Assembly (NCBI GenBank): GCA_015061805.1
Contig: SUVV01000004.1
Span: 62,001 to 126,000, forward strand
Origin: Lentisphaerota bacterium
GTDB lineage: Bacteria; Verrucomicrobiota; Lentisphaeria; Victivallales; Victivallaceae
DNA length: 64,000 nt
Direction: 5' to 3'
The first letter of the stretch is position 1. Every line of letters begins with the position of its first letter. Shown piece after piece: positions 33,824-42,721 of this stretch. The notes under the pieces were generated by a model that searched no databases, was not told the DNA's origin, and worked only from the letters and a program-made list of their open reading frames with translations. A program made the translations under genes and the position numbers.

Positions 33824-34954
33824 ATGCCAGCAAGAATACATCATCAAACCATCACCCGACAAGCACTCCGCAGTGCCGGTATCTCCGGATCTGCGGCTCT
33901 CATCGAAGATTACAGCAGTTTTCCGGATTATTACCACACCCGGTATCAGGAAGTCAAACCTTATTTATTCATCCACGATGATCTGGAGTTCCACTATCCG
34001 CCCCATACTCCGGTCGATGAATTTTACCGTTACTGGAACTATGAGCCGGAATCCGGTACCCGCATGGTATCAACCGCCGCAAACCGCAACCGGAGTTTCA
34101 GCGAAGCCGGATTCAAATTCTATTAGGACAACATCCTGCATCATCTCGGCAGAAGTCAGTTTGATGAAGCATATAAATTCCTCGGCTGTCTGCTGCACTA
34201 TCTGCAGGATTCGACCTTCGGCATCCATGCGCTCGAAGGGCCGGACGGCACCGACATCTACACCATTGACCGCATGTCCGGAAAAGATTTTGCCAAATAT
34301 GTATGCGCCATTGCATTGGATGAAAGTTTCTCATCGCTCACAGTATCTCCGGAAATTTTCGCCTCTCATCCTGACGAATTTCCGGCACTGCTTTACCGCC
34401 GTTACTGTGACTGCACCGCAATTTCCCGGCAGGCGCTGTTTGACACCGCCCTGGATTTCATCATCGGCAAAAGTAAAAACATGGTATTGGACAATCAGAG
34501 AATGATGTTCAACTCATCGGTACAACTTTCGGCGGACACCATCGCCACCATTTTTGCGCTTGCCGGCAACACCACCCCGACGGTAAATGAACGCAGCTTG
34601 AGCGAATTCGCTCCTTTTCACTACCCCATCGGCGGCGGGGGCGGCTTCCAGTTGAAACGTTTTTCTGAAAGCCGGAACTGCATCAAATTCGGCATCAATG
34701 TCGAAGCAAGACTGCTGTACCATCTGCCGGAGAATTTCTATTCCCGATTCAGCGCCGCGATCAGCGGTGAGGAGATCGCCGGAGCCGTATTGAAAATCAT
34801 CAACGATGGGAACGTGGTCAGAGAAATTGAACTCTCTGGTTCCCCAAAATTGCAGATCGACCTGACCTGCCCCCGCAATGAGTTCGGTTTCATCGTCAAA
34901 GCAAGAAAAGGTATCGGCAGTTTGAGCATTGCCGACGGCACCTTTTTCAGGTGA
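33824..34954 (+). pseudogene. Zinc-dependent phospholipase C/S1-P1 nuclease-like gene with an in-frame TAG
   Basis: One reading frame of 377 codons is interrupted only by TAG at 34124-34126 (after SEAGFKFY). Upstream is RIHHQTITRQALRSAG; downstream, still in frame, KFLGCLLHYLQDSTFGIHALEGPDGTD resembles the helical, His/Asp-rich metal site of zinc-dependent phospholipase C-like enzymes. The last 130 residues look like a beta-sandwich domain. No other stop or frameshift is seen. A single C-to-T or similar change would restore Gln or Tyr. Without readthrough the product would be a 100-residue fragment. The family match is moderate. Confidence 0.7.
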
Positions 34955-35021
34955 TGCGGCGACTCCGGCAAACGGCAAATGCGCCTGCCGGTTTAATTAA
35001 AGCCGCAGAGGTTATTGCGAC

Positions 35022-35050
35022 TTGAAATACGCCGCAGGCGGTGCTATATT
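35022..35050 (+). promoter_or_regulatory. Promoter of the scaffold/GGGtGRT operon
   Basis: TTGAAA (35022-35027), 17-base spacer, TATATT (35045-35050) extended by ATA; nearly the same as the ileS promoter. Confidence 0.75.
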
Positions 35051-35107
35051 ATAAGGTAGTTTTAGCGTTTTCAACGTTCAACCAATAATCAACAGGAGAA
35101 ACGGAGA

Positions 35108-35812
35108 ATGAGTTGTCCGTATCAGTGCTCACACGAAGTTGAGCAGATGTGCCGTGTCGCCAAGGGCGTCAAACACGGTCCCGCCCCGATTCCGGAAGAA
35201 GGGAAATGGGTAAAATCCAAACAGATCAGCGATATTTCCGGTCTTACCCACGGTATCGGCTGGTGCGCTCCCCAGCAGGGCTGCTGCAAACTTACCCTCA
35301 ATGTCAAAGACGGCGTGATCCAGGAAGCTCTGGTCGAAACTCTCGGCTGCTCCGGTATGACTCACAGTGCCGCTATGGCTTCTGAAATCCTCCCCGGCAA
35401 GACCATCCTCGAAGCCCTGAACTCCGACCTGGTCTGCGACGCGATCAACGTCGCCATGCGTGAACTTTTCAAACAGATCGTCTACGGCCGCACCCAGACT
35501 GCTTTCAGCGAAAACGGTCTGCCCATCGGCGCCGGTCTGGAAGACCTCGGCAAAGGTCTGCGTTCGCAGGTCGGTACCATGTTCTCCACTCTGGAAAAAG
35601 GACCCCGTTATCTGGAAATGGCCGAAGGCTATGTCCTCGAAATCGGTCTGGATGCCAATGACGAGATCATCGGTTACAAGTTTGTCCATCTCGGCAAGAT
35701 GATGGAAGCCATCCGCAATGGCGCCGCCCCCGAGGAAGCCTTTGAAAAGAACGTCAAGTCCTATGGCCGCTTCGACGAGGCTGTCAAAACTATTGACCCG
35801 CGCAAACAGTAA
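35108..35812 (+). CDS. Iron-sulfur cluster assembly scaffold-like protein (NifU-N fold)
   Basis: A 234-residue cytoplasmic protein. A NifU/IscU-like core runs from about residue 50 (GIGWCAPQQGCCKLTLNVKDGVIQEALVETLGCSGMTHSAAMASEIL), with Cys residues in the expected places, then a helical region and an extra C-terminal part (about 150-234). An early Cys cluster (CPYQC) precedes it. This protein is commonly paired with the GGGtGRT protein, which follows here after 24 bases. Cluster assembly is inferred from the fold; the actual client is unknown. Confidence 0.85.
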   Translation: MSCPYQCSHEVEQMCRVAKGVKHGPAPIPEEGKWVKSKQISDISGLTHGIGWCAPQQGCCKLTLNVKDGVIQEALVETLGCSGMTHSAAMASEILPGKTILEALNSDLVCDAINVAMRELFKQIVYGRTQTAFSENGLPIGAGLEDLGKGLRSQVGTMFSTLEKGPRYLEMAEGYVLEIGLDANDEIIGYKFVHLGKMMEAIRNGAAPEEAFEKNVKSYGRFDEAVKTIDPRKQ

Positions 35813-35836
35813 CATATAAATTCAGGAGTTCATACA

Positions 35837-36835
35837 ATGAGCGTTAAATTTGAAGGTTACGAGCGCCGGATCGCCAAAATCGAAAAAGCGCTTGCCGAAT
35901 ACGGTATCGAAAGTCTCGAAGCTGCCCGCGATCTCTGCCTCTCCAAAGGCGTCGATGTGGAAGCTATCGTCAAGGGCGTTCAGCCCATCGCATTTGAAAA
36001 CGCCGTCTGGGCTTACACCCTCGGTGCCGCCATCGCGTTCAAAGCCGGTGCCAAAGATGCCGCCGAAGCCGCCGAAAAGATCGGTATCGGTCTGCAGGCT
36101 TTCTGTATCCCCGGTTCTGTCGCTGACAACCGCGCCGTCGGTCTCGGCCACGGCAACCTCGCCGCCATGCTGCTGCGCGAAGAAACCAAGTGCTTCTGCT
36201 TCCTCGCCGGTCACGAATCCTTTGCCGCCGCTGAAGGCGCCATCGGTATCGCCAAGACCGCCAACAAAGTCCGTAAAGAAGCTCTCCGCGTCATCCTCAA
36301 CGGTCTGGGCAAAGATGCGGCTTACATCATCAGCCGTATCAATGGCTTCACCTACGTTGAAACCGAATATGACTACTTCACCGGCGAACTCAAGATCGTT
36401 GAAGAAAAAGCTTTCTCCGATGGTCCCAAAGCCGCAGTCAAATGCTACGGTTCCGATGATGTCAGCGAAGGTGTCGCTATCATGATCCACGAAGGCGTTG
36501 ACGTTTCCATCACCGGAAACTCCACCAACCCGACCCGCTTCCAGCACCCCGTCGCCGGTACCTACAAAAAGTGGGCTACCGAAAACGGCCGCAAATACTT
36601 CAGCGTTGCCTCCGGCGGCGGTACCGGACGTACCCTGCACCCGGACAACATGGCTGCCGGTCCTGCCAGCTACGGCATGACTGACACCATGGGTCGTATG
36701 CACGGCGATGCCCAGTTCGCCGGTTCTTCCAGCGTCCCGGCTCACGTCGAGATGATGGGTCTGATCGGTATGGGCAACAACCCGATGGTCGGAGCCTCCG
36801 TCGCTGTCGCGGTGGCGGTTTCCCAGGCGAAGTAA
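35837..36835 (+). CDS. GGGtGRT protein
   Basis: A 332-residue protein named after its motif, seen here as SGGGTGRTLHPDN near residue 258. Gly/Ala-rich helices, conserved CFCFLAGHESFAAAEGAIGIAKTANKVRKEALR and MGRMHGDAQFAGSSSVPAHVEMMGLIGMGNNPM blocks. There is no signal peptide or membrane segment. No reaction is established for the family that I know of. The constant partner is the NifU-like protein encoded just upstream, implying a two-component system linked to Fe-S chemistry. A strong terminator follows. Confidence 0.9.
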   Translation: MSVKFEGYERRIAKIEKALAEYGIESLEAARDLCLSKGVDVEAIVKGVQPIAFENAVWAYTLGAAIAFKAGAKDAAEAAEKIGIGLQAFCIPGSVADNRAVGLGHGNLAAMLLREETKCFCFLAGHESFAAAEGAIGIAKTANKVRKEALRVILNGLGKDAAYIISRINGFTYVETEYDYFTGELKIVEEKAFSDGPKAAVKCYGSDDVSEGVAIMIHEGVDVSITGNSTNPTRFQHPVAGTYKKWATENGRKYFSVASGGGTGRTLHPDNMAAGPASYGMTDTMGRMHGDAQFAGSSSVPAHVEMMGLIGMGNNPMVGASVAVAVAVSQAK

Positions 36836-36856
36836 TCGTCTGAAATCGAGTGTTTC

Positions 36857-36898
36857 AAACGGAGGGAGCGTTTTCAAACAGCGTTTCCTCCGTTTTTT
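36857..36898 (+). terminator. Terminator after the GGGtGRT gene
   Basis: Arms AAACGGAGGGAGCG (36857-36870) and CGTTTCCTCCGTTT (36882-36895), then a T-run to 36898. Confidence 0.85.
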
Positions 36899-36915
36899 AA
36901 TCCCGGTAAAAATAT

Positions 36916-37419
36916 ATGGCTATTGAAATCGAACGCAAATTCCTGGTCGCTTCCGATGCGTGGCGCCGCGATGTGGTATCTTCCACAGCGATGAGTCAGG
37001 GATATCTCGGCGGCGGAGCATCCACGATCCGGGTGCGGAAAACCGGAAACGGAGCATTTCTCACCATCAAAGGGCGCGCCGAAGGTCTGGTGCGTGCCGA
37101 ATTTGAATATCCGATCCCGGTCGAAGATGCCGAAGCAATGCTCGCTTCCATGACCGTCGGAACCATTGTCAAAAAAATCCGCTTCCTCGTCCCGGCCGGA
37201 AACGGACTCGTCTGGGAAATCGACGAATATCTCGATGACAATGCACCGCTTTTTACCGCCGAAATCGAATTGCCGGCCCCCGATACTCCATTTGAAAAAC
37301 CCGCATGGTTGGGCGCTGAAGTATCCGACAATAAAAATTACACCAACCGTTCGCTCAGCCGCGCCCCCTACTCCACCTGGGTCAACGGCGCGCCGCCGGA
37401 AAAGCAAGAGGATAATTGA
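36916..37419 (+). CDS. CYTH-domain protein (triphosphatase-like)
   Basis: A 167-residue single CYTH domain. The signature ExExK is E4-I-E6-R-K8, followed by the Arg/Lys/Glu-rich tunnel strands (TIRVRKTGNGAFLTIKGR, RAEFEYPIP, KKIRF, WEIDEYLDDNAPLFTAEIELP). Members hydrolyse inorganic or nucleoside triphosphates with Mg; this size matches bacterial short tripolyphosphatases. Eighteen bases after the terminator and three bases before rarA. Confidence 0.9.
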   Translation: MAIEIERKFLVASDAWRRDVVSSTAMSQGYLGGGASTIRVRKTGNGAFLTIKGRAEGLVRAEFEYPIPVEDAEAMLASMTVGTIVKKIRFLVPAGNGLVWEIDEYLDDNAPLFTAEIELPAPDTPFEKPAWLGAEVSDNKNYTNRSLSRAPYSTWVNGAPPEKQEDN

Positions 37420-37422
37420 AAT

Positions 37423-38721
37423 ATGGAACAGAATTCTCTTTTCGGTGACACCGTCACCCGGCCGCTTGCCGATCGGATGCGCCCGACAGCCATTGAAGAG
37501 ATCGTCGGACAGGACGAACTGCTCGGAGACGGTGCCCCGCTGCGACGGATGATCGACTCCGGAAAACTTTCCAGTTTCATCCTCTGGGGACCGCCGGGAT
37601 GCGGAAAAACCACTCTGGCAAGAATCCTTGCCAATCGTACCAATTTACGTTTCACGGCACTGTCTGCCGTATTCTCCGGAGTGGCAGACCTCCGGAAAGC
37701 CTTCGACGAAGCCGCAAGTTATCAGCGTTACGGCGAAGGAACTCTGCTCTTTGTTGACGAAATTCACCGCTTCAACCGCGCCCAGCAGGATGGCTTCCTG
37801 CCCTTTGTGGAAAACGGCACGGTAGTACTGGTGGGCGCCACCACCGAAAATCCATCCTTTGAACTCAACAGCGCGCTTTTGAGCCGATGCAAAGTATTCG
37901 TGCTGAAGCCGCTTTCAGCCGAAGCCCTCGAGCAGCTCATCCTCCGGGCAGAAGCCTTGCAATCCCGCAAACTCCCCGTCACCCCGGAAGCACGCAAATG
38001 TCTGATCGACCTTGCTGACGGCGACGGCAGATACTTCATCAATCTTATGGAAACCGTCTATGATCTGACCGGAATGAATGAGATCCTTGATGAAACGGCT
38101 CTGCTCAAAATCGTGCAGAAACGTTCCCCCATGTATGATAAAGACCGCGAGGGACACTACAATCTGATCAGCGCACTGCATAAATCACTTCGCGGTTCCG
38201 ACACCGATGCCGCGCTCTACTGGGCGGCACGGATGCTGACCGCCGGTGAAGACCCGGCATATCTGCTCCGACGCCTCACCCGATTTGCTTCCGAAGATGT
38301 CGGTCTTGCCGACCCGATGGCTCTGCAGCTTGCCATTGCCGCCTGGGAAAGTTACGACCGTTTGGGCTCCCCTGAAGGAGAACTTGCCATCGCCCAACTC
38401 ATCATCTATCTCGGAACCGCCCCAAAATCCAATGCCGCCGAAACCGCATGGTACGCGGCAAAAAAAGCGGCAAAAGAATACTCTTCGCTGACGCCGCCGG
38501 CACATATTCTCAATGCACCAACCAAAATGATGAAAAATCTCGGTTACGGCAAGGGCTATATCTATGACCATGATACCCCGGAAGGTTTTTCCGGGCAGAA
38601 TTATTTCCCGGAAGCCATGGGCAGAAAACAGTTCTATACTCCGGTCGAACGCGGCTTCGAACGCGAAATCAAACGCCGCCTCGAATACTGGTCAAATCTC
38701 CGCGAAAAGAAACAGTCATGA
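37423..38721 (+). CDS. rarA: Replication-associated recombination ATPase RarA (MgsA)
   Basis: A 432-residue AAA+ ATPase related to clamp loaders, acting at stalled forks. Motifs: RPTAIEEIVGQDELLG at the start, Walker A GPPGCGKTT near residue 50, Walker B LLFVDEIHRFN, sensor GATTENPSF, SALLSRC arginine finger, and the C-terminal tetramerisation region with YGKGYIYDHDTPEGFSGQNYFPE. The stop is immediately followed by a hairpin-rich repeat. Confidence 0.95.
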   Translation: MEQNSLFGDTVTRPLADRMRPTAIEEIVGQDELLGDGAPLRRMIDSGKLSSFILWGPPGCGKTTLARILANRTNLRFTALSAVFSGVADLRKAFDEAASYQRYGEGTLLFVDEIHRFNRAQQDGFLPFVENGTVVLVGATTENPSFELNSALLSRCKVFVLKPLSAEALEQLILRAEALQSRKLPVTPEARKCLIDLADGDGRYFINLMETVYDLTGMNEILDETALLKIVQKRSPMYDKDREGHYNLISALHKSLRGSDTDAALYWAARMLTAGEDPAYLLRRLTRFASEDVGLADPMALQLAIAAWESYDRLGSPEGELAIAQLIIYLGTAPKSNAAETAWYAAKKAAKEYSSLTPPAHILNAPTKMMKNLGYGKGYIYDHDTPEGFSGQNYFPEAMGRKQFYTPVERGFEREIKRRLEYWSNLREKKQS

Positions 38722-39149
38722 TATTGTGGGGAGGGGAAAAACCTCTTTTCACGAGAAAAGAGGCCGAACGTCGGCCTCGGTATATTCCCTCCCCACACCC
38801 CACCCCTTTTCGAGAAAAGCGAGGTATTTTGCTCCCGACTTGTCCCGCCACAGCTCCTTGAGCGACGGCGGATGGTCGCAAAGCGAAAAATAATTTATCA
38901 CATCCATACTCGCGCAAGCGAGCGCTTCACGTTTGCCAAAGGCAAACTCTTCACATTGCAAAGCAATTCTTCACGACGGATGAAATCCGTCTCTTCACAT
39001 CCACCACCCCACCCCTTTTCGAGAAAAGCAGGGATATGTTTTGCTCCAGTTTGTCGCAAAACGAAAAATAATTTATCACATCCATACTCGCGCAAAGCGA
39101 GCGCTTCACGTTTGCCGCAGCCGGACTTCTGTCGCGGCACGCAGTCAAC
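38722..39149. repeat. Hairpin-rich interspersed repeats, copies 2 and 3, with mini-hairpin array
   Basis: No gene. Copy 2 begins directly after the rarA stop: GTGGGGAGGG (38726-38735) pairs with 38787-38796 around nested hairpins (38742-38763 and 38760-38778). CACCCCACCCCTTTTCG and AATTTATCACATCCATA follow. Then a row of four palindromes, CTCGC/GCAA (38909-38922), GTTTGCC/AAA (38931-38947), ATTGC/AAA (38955-38967) and GACGGAT/GAA (38975-38991), is spaced by CTTCAC-ending spacers. Copy 3 (39003-39115) repeats the CACCCC..., AATTTATCAC... and CTCGC parts. Confidence 0.88.
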
Positions 39150-40862
39150 TCAATCCACGCCCAGAAGCGACAGATTCAGTTTGAAGTTTTTATCAATGTG
39201 GTAACGGATCCACTCATCAGTAAAAGGCGTGACCCGGCGGTTGGCATCTTTGGCGCTGACCTCATAGATATCCACCAGTTCCAGCATCGCTTTTTCGGTG
39301 ACATCATTGGGTTCGTTGTCATTGTGGGACAATTCAAAATCGATGATCGCCCGGAGGATGAAAAGCCGCCAGCGCCAGCATTTCTTTGCCCATTCGGGAA
39401 GTGAAGCATCGATATTTTGAGCGATTTCCAACATTTTATCGGTATCTTTCCAAACCTTTCCGGCCTTTGCCCAGACCGGTTTGTTTTTGAGTTTGCAGAG
39501 AATTTTACCATCACCGTTTTCCGCCCAGACCAGACCGCAGTGGTTTTCTTCCATAAGCACAAGCAGACGCTTGAACTCATTGAGCATTTCCGGCTTGATA
39601 CCCAGTTCATAATTGGCGTATTCGCGGATGGCTTCGGCGGTATCGTTGTGACCGTTATTGAAAAATCCGGCGTAGACCGCCTTGGTGAAGTCTTCAAAAA
39701 TGCCCTCGGAATACAACACGCCCCCGTCGGAAAGATGAGCCACTTCACCGTAGAGTCCGGCGAAACGTTCCGGCAGGGGAGTTGCGCCATAGCCGCCCCA
39801 GGGATGGCGGCCGAACATACTGATTTCCGGGAAGGTGATCATTTTCGTTTTCCCGGGCAGACCGTGCTGCAGGGGATACTCCGGGAAATTGGCGTGAGCG
39901 TCGATCATCAGGTAGTCGATAAAGTCCGCTTTGCCGGAATTGATCCGATCATAGATCATATCCCATTCATTGTCATGTTTCTTGCCGACCAGCCAGCAGC
40001 TCCAGATGATTTTGGCATTGGGCCACAATTTCCGGACGATGGGCAGAATCCTTTCTGCAAGTTTGAACATGCCGTTTGCTGCATAAGGGACACACTTTTC
40101 GCAGCCGCAGCCGCCCTGATCGTAGGGCCAGAACTGGAAAAGGCCGACGTCAACATCTTTGAATGTTTCCGCAGCATCGATAAAATTCTGCACCAGATAG
40201 TCCAATCCCTGCGGATGGGAAACGCAGATTTCCGTACCGAAAAAGGACAGTCCGGTCGGCTTTGCCCGCCACTCTGCCGGAGAATCAGCAAAACCGTGGT
40301 TGACAATACCGTAACGGATTTTCATGCCGAGCGAGTTGGCATATTTCATCAATGCCAGCCGGCGCTGTTCATCCGCGACATCTTCCGGAGAACCCTTGAT
40401 CTTCGCTGCCGAACCTTTGGCAAAGGTGACATAATTGTATCCGAGCAGCGCCATATCTTCGAGGTAGACCTCCATTTTGCGCTGCTGCCATACTTCAAAG
40501 ACGTTGTAGAAGTGACTGGCGAAATAGACACAGCGGATGGATTTTTCCGGACGGAAAATTCCGCGCCACTTGCCGGGAGTAAAAATACCGTCGGCATAAA
40601 CACCATCCCGGAGCAATTTGCCTGCGGCATAGAGAAATGCCGCAGGACTGCCGTAATCCAGTACCAGAGTTTTGGCATCGACGCTGCCGGAGAGACGGAA
40701 CTCTTCTGCAGTGCAACGTTCGTTGCGCCGAACTTCGATCACATAATCCGGATCGACTTTGACCTGACGATCCGCCAGACGGGCGGCAAAAATATCCAGC
40801 GCTTTGATTTCCAACGGTTCCAAATCATGCGAAAACCGGAAAAGCATTTGTTCATTCTTCAT
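39150..40862 (-). CDS. GH20/GH67-like putative glycosidase, cytoplasmic paralogue
   Basis: A 570-residue protein lacking a signal peptide. An N-terminal alpha/beta domain (about 1-110, LVLDYGSPAAFLYAAGKLLRDG) like the non-catalytic domain of GH20/GH67 enzymes is followed by a barrel-like region (IRCVYFASHFYNVFEVW, LLGYNYVTFAKG, LFQFWPYDQGGCGCEKC, MITFPEISMFGRHPWGGYG). It is a close paralogue of the next gene upstream, with long identical runs. The ATG at 40862 has GAGAGG upstream; a longer open reading to 41258 only overlaps that gene out of frame. Glycosidase activity is inferred. Last gene of the AraC-led run. Confidence 0.82.
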   Translation of the reverse strand: MKNEQMLFRFSHDLEPLEIKALDIFAARLADRQVKVDPDYVIEVRRNERCTAEEFRLSGSVDAKTLVLDYGSPAAFLYAAGKLLRDGVYADGIFTPGKWRGIFRPEKSIRCVYFASHFYNVFEVWQQRKMEVYLEDMALLGYNYVTFAKGSAAKIKGSPEDVADEQRRLALMKYANSLGMKIRYGIVNHGFADSPAEWRAKPTGLSFFGTEICVSHPQGLDYLVQNFIDAAETFKDVDVGLFQFWPYDQGGCGCEKCVPYAANGMFKLAERILPIVRKLWPNAKIIWSCWLVGKKHDNEWDMIYDRINSGKADFIDYLMIDAHANFPEYPLQHGLPGKTKMITFPEISMFGRHPWGGYGATPLPERFAGLYGEVAHLSDGGVLYSEGIFEDFTKAVYAGFFNNGHNDTAEAIREYANYELGIKPEMLNEFKRLLVLMEENHCGLVWAENGDGKILCKLKNKPVWAKAGKVWKDTDKMLEIAQNIDASLPEWAKKCWRWRLFILRAIIDFELSHNDNEPNDVTEKAMLELVDIYEVSAKDANRRVTPFTDEWIRYHIDKNFKLNLSLLGVD

Positions 40863-40890
40863 TGATACACCTCTCTTTCTGTGTGGCAAA

Positions 40891-42687
40891 TCAATCGACA
40901 CCGAGCAATTCAAGATTGAGCTTGAAATTCTTGTCGATATGATGGCGGATCCAATCATTGGTAAACGGCGTAACCCGGCGATTGGCGGTAACGGGACTGA
41001 TTTCGTAAATTTTGACAAGTTCGAGCATCGCTTTTTCGCTATTGGCATTGGGTTCACCACCGTTATGGGACAATTCGTAATCGATGACCGCGCGCAGATA
41101 GAAAATTCTCCAGCGCCAGCACTTCTTTGCCCATGCCGGGAGCGAAGCATCGATCTTTTTGGCAAGTTCAAGCATCTCATCGGTGTTCTTCCAAACCTTG
41201 CCGACTTTAGCCCAGACCGGTTTGTTTTTGAGTTTTTTAAGTACTTTGCCATCACCATTTTCCGCCCAGACCAAACCCGGATGGTTTTCTTCCATAAGTT
41301 CGAGCAGACGGAGGAAATCGCCCATCATTTCCGGTTTGAGACCCAATTCGTAATTGGCATATTCGCGAATGGCTTCAGTTGTATCGTTGTTGCCGTTGTT
41401 GAAGAATCCGGCGTAGACTGCCTTGGTGAAGTCTTCATGGATACCTTCAGAGTAGAGGACACCGCCTTCGGAAAGGTGGGCGACTTCGCCGTAAAGTCCG
41501 GAGAAACGTTTCGGCAGCGGAGTTGCGCCGTAGCCGCCCCACGGATGACGTCCCCACATGGTGATCTCCGGGAAGGTGATCATCTTGGTTTTGCCGGGCA
41601 GACCATGCTTGAGCGGATATTCGGGGAAACTGCCGTGTTCGTCGATCATCAGATAGTCGATGAAGTCAGCTTTGCCGGAGTTGATGCGTTCGTAGAGCAT
41701 ATCCCATTCCCGGGGGGCTTTGTGGCCGAATTCCCAGCAGGACCAGACGATCTTGGCGTTGGGCCAGGTCTTTTTGACCAACGGAACAACCTTTTCGGCG
41801 AGTTTGAACATACCGTTGACACCGTAGGGGTAGCAATCTTTGCAGCCACAGCCGCCCTGATCGTAGGGCCAGAACTGGAAGATACCGATGTCGAAATCTT
41901 TTTCGCGTTCAAGTTTGGCTTTGAAACGTTCGAGGATATACTCCATACCTTTGGGGTTGGAAATACAGATTTCAGTACCCAAAAAGGAGTGTCCGGTCGG
42001 AGTGGCTTTGATTTCAGCAGGGGCATTTCTGGAACCGAAGTTGCTGGCACTGCTGCGGTTTTTCAAGCCGAGGAAGTTACTGTATTTCATAAGATGCAGC
42101 CGGCGGTCGACAGACTCCTGAGTACCGGAGGAGCCGCCAGCCAGGGTGACATAGTTGTAGCCGAGCAAAGCGATGTCTTCAATGTGTTTTTCCATCTTAT
42201 CGACCGACCAGACCTCGTAAACGTTGTAGAAGTGGCTGGCAAGATAGACACAGCGCAGAGACTTCACCGGACGGAAAACTCCGCGCCATTTGCCGGGAGT
42301 GAAGGTTCCGTTGGCGTAGACGCCGTCGCGGAGCAGTTTGCCTGCGGCATAAAGGAAACTTTTGGGAGTGCTGTAATCCAGTACCAGAGTTTTGGCATCA
42401 ACGCTGCCGGAGAGACGGAACTCTTCTTCGGTGCAGTTGGCATTGCGCCGGACCTGAATGGAATATCCCGGAGCAACCGTCACGTCACGAACCGCCAGAC
42501 GGTTGGCAAAGATCTCCATAGTCCGGACTTCCAACGGTTCCGGCTTGACCTCGAACTTGAAAAAGTTCTGAACCTGCGTCAATACCGCCGCCTCTTTGGG
42601 ACATTGGGGCGTTTTCACCGGATTTGCAGCGATCAAGGTTGTCATCATCAATCCTCCTAACAATGCACAAGCACCTTTTTTCAACAT
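40891..42687 (-). CDS. GH20/GH67-like putative glycosidase, secreted paralogue
   Basis: A 598-residue protein with a signal peptide (residues 1-21, MLKKGACALLGGLMMTTLIAA). From about residue 35 it matches the downstream paralogue throughout, including IFQFWPYDQGGCGCKDC, GLPGKTKMITFPEITMWGRHPWGGYG and the C-terminal KNFKLNLELLGVD. The cysteine pair in GCGC-x2-C may bind metal or form a disulfide. AGGA precedes the ATG. Located 34 bases after the AraC gene, so probably its target. Substrate unknown. Confidence 0.84.
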   Translation of the reverse strand: MLKKGACALLGGLMMTTLIAANPVKTPQCPKEAAVLTQVQNFFKFEVKPEPLEVRTMEIFANRLAVRDVTVAPGYSIQVRRNANCTEEEFRLSGSVDAKTLVLDYSTPKSFLYAAGKLLRDGVYANGTFTPGKWRGVFRPVKSLRCVYLASHFYNVYEVWSVDKMEKHIEDIALLGYNYVTLAGGSSGTQESVDRRLHLMKYSNFLGLKNRSSASNFGSRNAPAEIKATPTGHSFLGTEICISNPKGMEYILERFKAKLEREKDFDIGIFQFWPYDQGGCGCKDCYPYGVNGMFKLAEKVVPLVKKTWPNAKIVWSCWEFGHKAPREWDMLYERINSGKADFIDYLMIDEHGSFPEYPLKHGLPGKTKMITFPEITMWGRHPWGGYGATPLPKRFSGLYGEVAHLSEGGVLYSEGIHEDFTKAVYAGFFNNGNNDTTEAIREYANYELGLKPEMMGDFLRLLELMEENHPGLVWAENGDGKVLKKLKNKPVWAKVGKVWKNTDEMLELAKKIDASLPAWAKKCWRWRIFYLRAVIDYELSHNGGEPNANSEKAMLELVKIYEISPVTANRRVTPFTNDWIRHHIDKNFKLNLELLGVD

Positions 42688-42721
42688 CTTTTTTTCCTTT
42701 TGTTTTACTTTTATATTGAAA

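Noticed and set aside
39150-41258. 702-residue reading of the cytoplasmic glycosidase-like gene
   Set aside because: The extra N-terminal part is out of frame over the neighbouring paralogue; a good ribosome site and ATG at 40862 match that paralogue's domain start.
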